A DNA stretch of 64,000 nt, taken from positions 62,001 through 126,000 of the forward strand of contig NW_026516738.1 of assembly GCF_025766255.1 (NCBI RefSeq), given 5' to 3'. This stretch comes from Zychaea mexicana (lineage: Eukaryota; Mucoromycota; Mucoromycetes; Mucorales; Lichtheimiaceae). The position numbers and the translations under genes are program-made. A model generated the notes under the pieces. It saw nothing but the letters and a program-made list of their open reading frames with translations, did not search any database and was not told the origin of the DNA. Positions 55,745 through 64,000 of the stretch are shown in pieces. The number at the start of each line of letters is the position of its first letter. The first letter of the stretch is position 1.

Positions 55745-58700
55745 AGTGCGACGTATAGGAGGAAGTGTGTGTGGAAGAAGGCACCCGTTTGTTTATGTTA
55801 GGGCCATCAGATAAAGGACGTCTGTGCCCCCCCGTTTCCCGCTTGGGGTTATATACTTGTACGATTCGGATTTTTGAAAATTATCAGATTTTTTTTTTTC
55901 GTGCAACCGATCACGGGACATCACCTCAGTTTGTATCCTCCTTTTCTTTCGCTCTTTACTTCAATTGCTTCCTCCCTGGTCCGCCCGTGACTCATCTCGA
56001 GTGTACACCCAAACAATGCCCCTCGACTACTTCCATCATCCATCATTTCGACTTTCTATGGGTTAGTGCGCCAATCACACCAGACACTTTTATTTTGTAA
56101 AAATTTTACGGCAGGGTCCGTTTGATCTCTGCTGAATCACGCGCAGACGGAAAAAACAGCGTATCATCTCCGCACACCTTATTCCGCACCTGAATGAACG
56201 AGTCTGCAATCTAGCATACTGTATGTAGGCCACTTGAACCACCAAGATAGTGCATTCTCGATTAAAAGCATATACCAGTTGCGGCAGCATCTGATAAAAT
56301 TTAAAGGATGATCGTGCATATTTGTGTACATGCACTATTGCTGCTGCGTGCAAATGATGCATTATTAGGGAGTGATAAACGATAACACAAATTGTAAAAA
56401 ATTAGTCTTCCGAAGTTTGTTGCTCTTGTTATAGGTAAACTGACAGAAAGATTACGGAAGCACCCAGAGCCTTCATCATAAGATAACGGAGGCAAGATGT
56501 AACCGTTTTAGACTTCATACAAACAGAACGTGGGGCAGAAATGGGGAAGGGACTGATAAACTTGATCTATTCGAAAGTCAACAAAGAAAAACAGGACGAG
56601 TCCCCATCATCCTAGTAGGTCACAATTTTGATAATACCATCATCATGAGCTTTTAAATGAAAAAGTATGCCGCTACAATAATTTATTTATCATTTAAAGC
56701 AAGCATGCATGTAAGGATTGCTAAGCTTGGATATTTACGGTAGATAGTGGTCTGATACGTACATACATAGTCGGTTGTGTCCGTATTAGTTGTAGTAGCA
56801 TGTCGATCATCCAGCCTGCCGATAATGACAGCTCATCGTTCCTGTCTAGATCTTCTCCTTTGTAACAAGATGGGATACACTGATAAAATTTTGTGCAATT
56901 CACTGAAGCAATCAATGCATCAAAAGTAACGATGATGGTGCAATGCCCTTGTTTAGAAGTACACCGCTAAATGGATGGTCTAGGTTGAAGGCACCTTGAT
57001 TTTTAAAATAGTGATGGGTAGTGACTTCCAAGTTTCGCCACTACATGTAGTATCCACGAATTTTAGATAATGCATTTTGCAGTAAACGTGACAGTCAGGT
57101 TCCCACTGTTTATTGTTGTTGTTTTCTTTTCTAGTGTCAACGAATCAAGGGACAAGTGTTTCGAAGAAGATAATAGTAAATGAGATGTTCGAAACAAAGC
57201 ATTATGCGGAGAGAGAGAAACCGTACACGCAACCATAAACGTAATATCCATCATCATGTTGCATCTTGATCTGATAATATTGTTTTTGTTGTTCCTGGAA
57301 ATGCTTGTTGTTGTTACTGTGGTATGTTAACCGAATCAGACATCTGTAGTTTTGTTTGCAACACAGGTTTGACTAAAGATAAAGCAGAAGGATAAGCTAA
57401 AGTTTTCGTCCCGTTTACTTCTGGTAAAAGCCCCTCTCAACATAAATTAGATGGCGTTGGAGAATAGAGAATATACTACACCCGCTCACCAGGAATGCAG
57501 TAAATTCGTAAATTTCCTAATAAATTCTTCCTCTTTATTGGCTGGTCATTTTGCAAAGTACATTTCACACCTGCTCTTGATTTGATTTTGTAAAAGATTG
57601 GTTATTATCATCATATGTACGTGGATCTAATTGACGAGGTAAACATGATTCGTGCAGAACGATTTTCCGGAGAACAAAGATTCGCTCTTTCTCTCACGCT
57701 TGTCGAGAAAATCCCCCGGAATCATACATGACAATATCGGAAAAGCAATCAGAACCGCAAAGGCAAAGCAACAAACAAGTAATTAAAAAAATTTACTTCT
57801 TTATTCCAACGCTAAATGCTTTGCCTCTAATTGGAAACAAATCAACGTTAGAAGTATAGGAGAGCACTATTTCCTATATGTGATATCAATCAGTCCAAGA
57901 TCAGCAGACCGGGGAAACCAGGGACATTCGTTGATAACGAGAAAATCTCCGACTATCCGTGTAACCACCCCATTGTGTCATTACACACACATACATATCA
58001 ATCTGCTTATAAACAAGAAGACTGTATTGGGCGGTCAAAAAAAGCATAATTGTCTCCTCTTCCATTCATGAGAAGCTGTGTTTCACCGGTCTTGAAGTTG
58101 TTTGGTTTTGATTGTAGCTTACCACTAGGTATAGCCAATCCACACTACAGCAACGCTACAAGCAAACATAACCAAGTTTGCTAGTGAGGAAGCAAACCCG
58201 TTTTACACATCAAATGTGAACTGCTGCCACTCGAGGATGGTTCAGTTTGACTAACCTTCTCCATTGCAACTAGAAGGACTGCTATTAAGTATGTTTCACA
58301 AGTACATATTAATCGATTTTATCATTGTTGAGTCGTATAATAGGATTAGTAGTAGTACATATGCGACAATATGCTGAGCAAAAAGTAAATATATTTTACC
58401 ATTTACAAGGAGCTGCAGTGTATACATTTTTCCCTCGCTAATGCTGCCACTGTACTAGCAGCCCTACCTAGCAGGACTTTCGACTAGTGGTCCGCAAATA
58501 AATATAGGTATTAATCTTATACTGATGACTGTAATGCTGCATAAATTGAAGATATATCTTGCGTATACTTGATGGCAGCAATGTTGCTTGACGTGCACAC
58601 AATGAACCATATAGCAGATAATGCTTGAGCGTAAACAGCGTGACCTACCAAACTCGACGCGCAGTTTGTTGAATAGTTGAGAAAAAGATTTAAAGACGGA

Positions 58701-60013
58701 AAGTTATAGTGCGTAAGATATGGTTGTAAATGTTTCCACCCATTCAGTGTAAGTGATGGTCGTCTTCTTCATTTGTGAATACTTTATCCGTCACATTCTA
58801 TGCAAAAAAGACGCGCCGCAGTCTATGAATTCCGTTGATCATATTGATTCAATGTATGATGTATGATATATTACTCGTACAATTTATACGATAACGGTAA
58901 AGTAAAGATCGGACAATAGCCAATTATCTCGTTCTTGAGAAAAGGAGAATAAATGTCACAGATTGAACAAGCAGTTTGGTTAAAGAGAGATACAATTAAG
59001 AGACACATTTAGACGTTGAGAAAAGAGCAAAATGCATCTGCTCTATGTATGTACCAGTTTGAATGCCGTTCGACACGCGCAAGCGATGGCTTGTTGTAAT
59101 TGATTATACAGAAAAAGCCTATGTTTCTGCAAACGTCTCAAGAACCTGCTCTGCAATGGTGTCATAACAGTTTATTAAAGTCATAAATGTCAATTACTGG
59201 GATATCTTGGATTGTCAGCTCTTCCTTCTTTCTAATCTATATAGATGTCAAAGAAGAGAATATATTGAAAGGAAAGAATTGGGTGAATACGTTATACTAA
59301 AAAGTGTTCATGCGGACGTGCATAGTATCGTGTCACTTTGGGCTTCATCCCTCCGGTCTTCCCGAACCGTGCAGCTGATCAACGGAGCTTTATGCTTATT
59401 TTGTTTCTTAGGTGCTGTCCTGGTCTGTTGCTATAAAATTCGAGAGGATAGCGAAATGCTTCTTCTTATTTAAGTTTTTACTGTTTCCGCGGATTGTTAC
59501 TAGCAGTACGTATACGAACAGTTACCAAGCAGCCTTTTGGTAGCGGTAGTGATAAGGGAAGTTGTTGCCAGTAGCAACAACGTACAATTAAAGCTGTTGT
59601 GACAGTGGAGCAAAATTTATTCAAGGACATCGCTCTGGGCCAAAAGAATATACACCGAATGAAACGCGTCCGGCAGTCTGGATTCTAAAAGTTCGAGTTC
59701 GGAAAGAGTTGGTCAATTCAAGCGCGTTTACGCCTCCTGTTCCTTCTTTCAAAGACTGATCGCTATAATTTGAATGACAACAGGAATCAGAAAAACTAGA
59801 CACAATGCTGGCGGCGGCAACTTGAAACTTTTGCATAAAAAGTTCACCTCCATTCCTGAAGGTTTGTAATGCTCTCTTCTTTTTATTTTTCTTAGTAAAG
59901 CGAAGAAAAAAAGGGGGGCACGAAAGAGTGGGCCAAAAAGGAAAAGTTCATTGTGTTGACAACTTCAAATTGTTGACCCATCGTCATTGTGATTAAATAT
60001 CCAATTTACTTAG
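55745..60013. other. gene-poor region upstream of the DNA methyltransferase gene
   Basis: About 4.3 kb of AT-rich DNA with only short ORFs that lack motifs or splice support. The last 150 bp may contain a first exon of the methyltransferase gene (a basic frame near 59885-59980 after a pyrimidine tract and AG), but no start codon could be joined. Confidence 0.4.
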
Positions 60014-63000
60014 ACACAATCAGATCTGTTCTTCGTGATTGCGACAATGACTTTGACAGAGCTCAAGCGTACCTGAAACGTCAAGACAACAAAATACACG
60101 AAAAGGGCACTGGCTCGAAGCGAGCTGGTAGCACTTGTGAGTATTTATATAGTGAGAATGCTGAAGTGAGTACTTTCACGAATAGAGTATTCGATTACTG
60201 ATAGCCACTATCATTCAGCTGAAGATGGTCAGGCACAGAAAAAGAGAAAGAAATCAGGTAAATTATCAGAGTAGGAGAGAAAAACAGTCATATTCCCTAT
60301 GGGTTAATCAACGCTATTGTTAATGTGTTTATCATCGATTAGAAGGAGGAAGAGACACAGAGCATTTCACGACACCCGCCGATTTGATCGTTGAAGACGA
60401 ATCATTGGAGGTTATTGGCGAGCAAGATGAACAAGGGGGAGATGATGATACGCCAAATAACGACGACATACGACCTATGCGTACACTGAGCAACTTTTGC
60501 CTGTATGATCTAAACAACGACAACCGTTTTGCGAGCATCGACGACATTGGGGTGGAAGGCAAGGATGTTGTAGCATTTGGTGATGTCGCAGCCATCTACG
60601 TGGACGATTCGGACGACGAGAATGACGGTGACGATGACGACAACAACAGCAACGACAACAACAACGAGCAGTCCGAAACAGCCAATGTCCAATTGTCCGC
60701 CATCTTTTACTGGCAAGTACACTTGAACGACGATGTGCCCGAGCTGTGGCTGTTGACATGCTATGGCTGGTACAAGCTGATGCAACCATCCAAGGAGTAT
60801 GAAAAGCTATACTTGCCCATCTTTGCACGTACCGTTATCGCTGGTATGGCCGAGGCGGAGCTCAATGACAACCCGAGAGTCTCATACAAAAAATTCGTCG
60901 AAAAGCTGGAGGATACGCCCAACATGCTGGACATGTCAATCACTGAAGCCGACGTGCAAGAGAACGCGGATTACATCTATCAAGAGCTGAGCGCCTGGGC
61001 GGACGAGACTGGGTTGGATCCGCAAAAATCGTCATTGATCAAGAAGCTCCAGAAACTCTCGGGAATGTCTACAGAGTACCAGCCAAATAACGTGATGATT
61101 GTTCGCGGATCAGCAAAGCAGCGATCCAAAAAGGAAGGATACGAGGTGACGAGTGATCCATGCGTGACAAGCCACATTGCATCCGTATCCAAGGACATGT
61201 TTGTGCGCAAACTGGTTGAAATCAACGATGCTGCTGAAGAGGTCGAAAAGAACGCGCAAATCCATAATGAACAGAAAAAGGTCATTTATAAAAACAAGAC
61301 TAAGAATTTGGAGTGGCAGGGCGAGCCAGTCTTCCATGAGGATGATCGCACGTATTATGGCTCAGTCACGGTCGATGGCGAGTTGATCAAGCCTGGTGAC
61401 TCTGTTTATTTGCGTACTCAGCATGGACAAGATCCGTGGTTTGCTCAAGTGACATCATTGTTTGAGGAGGATGGCGACAAAATGTTCCACGCGCGTTTCT
61501 TTTCTCACGGCAAGGAGACGATCTTGATGGAACTTGCGGGTGAGCGTGAACTCTTTTTGTTGGACAACTGCGCTGACAACTTTTTGAACGCTGTCATGGG
61601 CAAGTGCAACATCCAGCACATGCACGCCGAAGAGAGGGAGCCGACTGCTTTCCCGATCAAAGATTACTGGTACTACAGGTAAAATTAAGGAGAAAAGGTA
61701 GCCTCAATCAATCGTGTGACTTACTGAATGCATGTACTTGTTAGATTGTGGTACGATGCGGAGTCTGCAGTTTTTGAAGATTCACGGCTACACGAAAAGT
61801 ATGAATCTAAATGCCAGTCGTGTATCGACAAGGAAATCAAATCAACACAAGACACAATAGCCTGGGATGACGATAAACGCGGCTTCCGTATCCGCAACAA
61901 GCAATACCACATGTACGACTATGCATACTTGCTCACCGGTCCAGAAGAATCAGCATATGATATTGGCCAAATCATCGATATCAACAAAGCGGGCGTCAAA
62001 GTTCAGCTGCTGGAACGGAAAGATACCAACATACTGGACCACAACAACATGGTGAAAGCCCCTCAGAGCGAGCCGTACAAGGACCATCGACTACTCAAGT
62101 TCCTAGACAAGACCATTTCCGTTGATTTTGACGAACTCGAAGGTACATGCAACGTTGTTGCCAAGTCGACGGTATCGGACGTCATTGAGTTCAAGAAGGA
62201 TCCCAACAACTTTTATGTCGATAAGCTCAACAACGAGCAGTGCAGCAAATGCCAACAGGCAAAACAGGAAACGCAACAGCAAGACAAAGAGTTTAGCAAG
62301 ACCGGCAAGAAGCTTGTTGCACTTGACATTTTCGGTGGTTGTGGCGGTTTAACGTGCGGCATGGACATGACGGGCGTTGTGGATACCCGCTACGCAGTTG
62401 AATTCAACAGCAGTGCTGTTGTCAGCTTTGAGCGCAACTTCAAAGACGCCACAGTCTACAATAAATGTGCCAATCTACTGCTACGCCGCGCGATTGCACA
62501 GCATAGCCACGGCCAAGAGCTCGAACCCATGGAGGACGAACTCGGACGCAAGCTGCAAGACATGCCCAAGCCGGGCGATATCGACTTCATTTACTGTGGA
62601 CCGCCATGTCAAGGCTTCAGTGGCATGAACCGCTTTAAAAAACCGGACGAAATTAAAAACACATTGGTGTGCACGGCCCTCAGCTATGTCGACTTTTACA
62701 AGCCTTCCTACTTTTTGCTTGAGAACGTCCGTGGTCTAGTCAGCTACAAGCTGGGCGCCGAAAAGATCAAGAACGGGGTATTAAAGTATATTTTACGTTG
62801 TCTGACCAGTATGGGGTACCAAGTCCGCTTTGGCATCCATCAAGCAGGCAATCACGGCGTAGCCCAGTCGCGTCGTCGACTGATTGTGTGGGGGGCTCGC
62901 ATCGGCAAGCAGTTACCGGATTTCCCTGAACCGGCCACTTGTTTCTCGGGCACAACCAATGTAACCATCTGTGTGGAAAACGGTCAAGACAAGACGAGTA

Positions 63001-63962
63001 TCTGTTATTATAATCGCACGGGTAATCGTGCACCTCTGCCGGCCGTGACCGTCGGCGACACCATCTCGGACCTCCCAGGCTTTGAATACAAAAACACACA
63101 TCATCTGATTAGCGATAACGAAAAGTACAAAAAGATCCGCAATAGCGCTATTGTCAAGCAGCTGGATGGTACAGATACGGTCGTCGGTGCGGAAAAGCAG
63201 GCTTATGGCAACCCACCAAAGACGGATTTCCAAGCAGACATTAGACATGGTGCAGATATGCTTCACAATCACGTGACACGCGCGTTTAACGAACTCAACA
63301 TTGAACGCATCTATAACATTCCCATGAAGCCCGGTGCTGATCATCGATGTAAGGAAATTTTTTTTCTTTAATGACGTGATAGTTTTACAGAGAGGGATGG
63401 GATCACTCAATACCTTACGTGTAGTGCTACCCGACGCGTTGGAACCGTGGTGCCTATCGCCCAAAAATGCCGCATCAGCACGCCATGATGGATGGAAGGG
63501 TCTCTATGGTCGCCTAGACTTTGAAGGACGCTTCCAGACTCAATTGACTGAAATGAGTCCCATGGGCAAACAGGGAGTAAGTATGTGGCAGTGTGTACTT
63601 TTGAAAAAAGAAACCTCCCCCACCAACTTACACGCCTATTATCTTAGACTGTATTACATCCAAACCAACGACGTGTGCTCACTGTTCGTGAATCTGCACG
63701 TGTACAAGGATTCCCTGACTGGTTCATATTTGATAGCGCATCCGACAAACCTGCTGGACGTATCAAGGACATGTATCGACAAATTGGCAATGCAGTGCCA
63801 GTCACACTGTCTTTTGCATTGGGCAATCGATTAAAGGAAGCTCTGATCAAGGATTATATCAAGGAGTGCAGCAGCAACAACGGCAGTAATGGCAGCACTA
63901 AAGAGTCACCCCAGGCACAGGAGATGGAAGAAGATGACGAACAGCAGGTGCCAGAGCAGTAG
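60014..63962 (+). CDS. DNMT1: DNMT1-type DNA (cytosine-5) methyltransferase
   Basis: Maintenance-type cytosine-5 methyltransferase acting on nuclear DNA. Secure exons: 60343-61678, 61745-63348, 63425-63576, 63648-63962; likely 5' exons 60014-60136 and 60219-60257 join in phase, but the start codon was not found. Domains: possible CUE/UBA-like helix pair in the first exon ([20 protein letters not shown]), acidic linker, RFTS domain at about 60475-60860 ([40 protein letters not shown]), first BAH at 61380-61620 ([20 protein letters not shown]), second BAH at about 61880-62110, then the catalytic domain: motif [16 protein letters not shown], motif [13 protein letters not shown] with the catalytic Cys, motif [11 protein letters not shown], motif [16 protein letters not shown], motif [20 protein letters not shown] and motif [10 protein letters not shown]. 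All catalytic motifs are intact. No CXXC finger is visible. Acidic C-terminal tail. Confidence 0.92.
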
Positions 63963-64000
63963 CAGTGGTAGTCATTGTTGAGTAAACGATTCAAAGCAAC

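Noticed and set aside
59804..59821. ATG at 59804 as start of the methyltransferase gene
   Set aside because: It reads only five further codons to a stop and no donor there joins the downstream exons in phase.

Overview
The window is nuclear DNA of a filamentous fungus, most likely an early-diverging one (Mucoromycota-like). This is inferred from many short GT-AG introns (about 50-100 bp, some with a CTAAC branch point), long Gln/Asn/His-rich tracts in regulatory proteins, and a gene set combining a BRWD/PHIP-type WD40-bromodomain protein, a DNMT1-type methyltransferase with RFTS and BAH domains, and Harbinger, Helitron, pogo and chromodomain Ty3 elements. No species can be named from sequence alone. 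No rRNA, convincing tRNA or CRISPR array was found.

Layout. 1-12.9 kb is a dense plus-strand block: a 5'-truncated BRWD/PHIP-like chromatin reader, an RhlG-like short-chain dehydrogenase and a very large DYRK (Pom1-like) kinase, followed tail-to-tail by a small secreted cysteine-rich protein on the minus strand. 13.5-41.2 kb is accessory territory. It holds a structurally complete PIF/Harbinger transposon (17034-20858, 37-bp perfect TIRs, TAA target duplication, transposase plus Myb/SANT-like partner), an intron-rich minus-strand locus that the Harbinger interrupts, the 3' end of a Helitron with a decayed helicase, and a chromodomain Ty3 retrotransposon (27872-33993, TTCAG duplication, LTRs about 98.5% identical by eye). 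The retrotransposon carries about 1 kb of an intron-containing cellular gene in antisense. There is also a pogo/Tigger-like MITE and a few small hypothetical proteins, with long stretches lacking genes. 41.2-50.7 kb is a second conserved block: a Dia2/Pof3-like F-box protein, a small membrane protein, the CCR4 deadenylase, phosphopantothenate-cysteine ligase and mitochondrial ribosomal protein uL24m. 50.8-60 kb holds a dead Tc1/mariner fragment, a single-exon LRR protein with a C-terminal cysteine cluster, and gene-poor DNA. 60.0-63.96 kb is a DNMT1-type cytosine-5 methyltransferase.

How it fits together. The host genes are housekeeping or regulatory (chromatin reading, DNA methylation, mRNA deadenylation, ubiquitin targeting, coenzyme A synthesis, mitochondrial translation, kinase signalling) and do not form an obvious pathway cluster. 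The most notable accessory features are (i) the retrotransposon whose 5' internal region, including any recognisable primer-binding site and most of gag, is replaced by an antisense cellular gene fragment that keeps its introns, and (ii) the repeated exon/intron modules at 20.9-22.9 kb, each with a TGACRYGTCA-like palindrome. Exon boundaries were derived by hand from splice motifs and reading-frame continuity, without RNA data.
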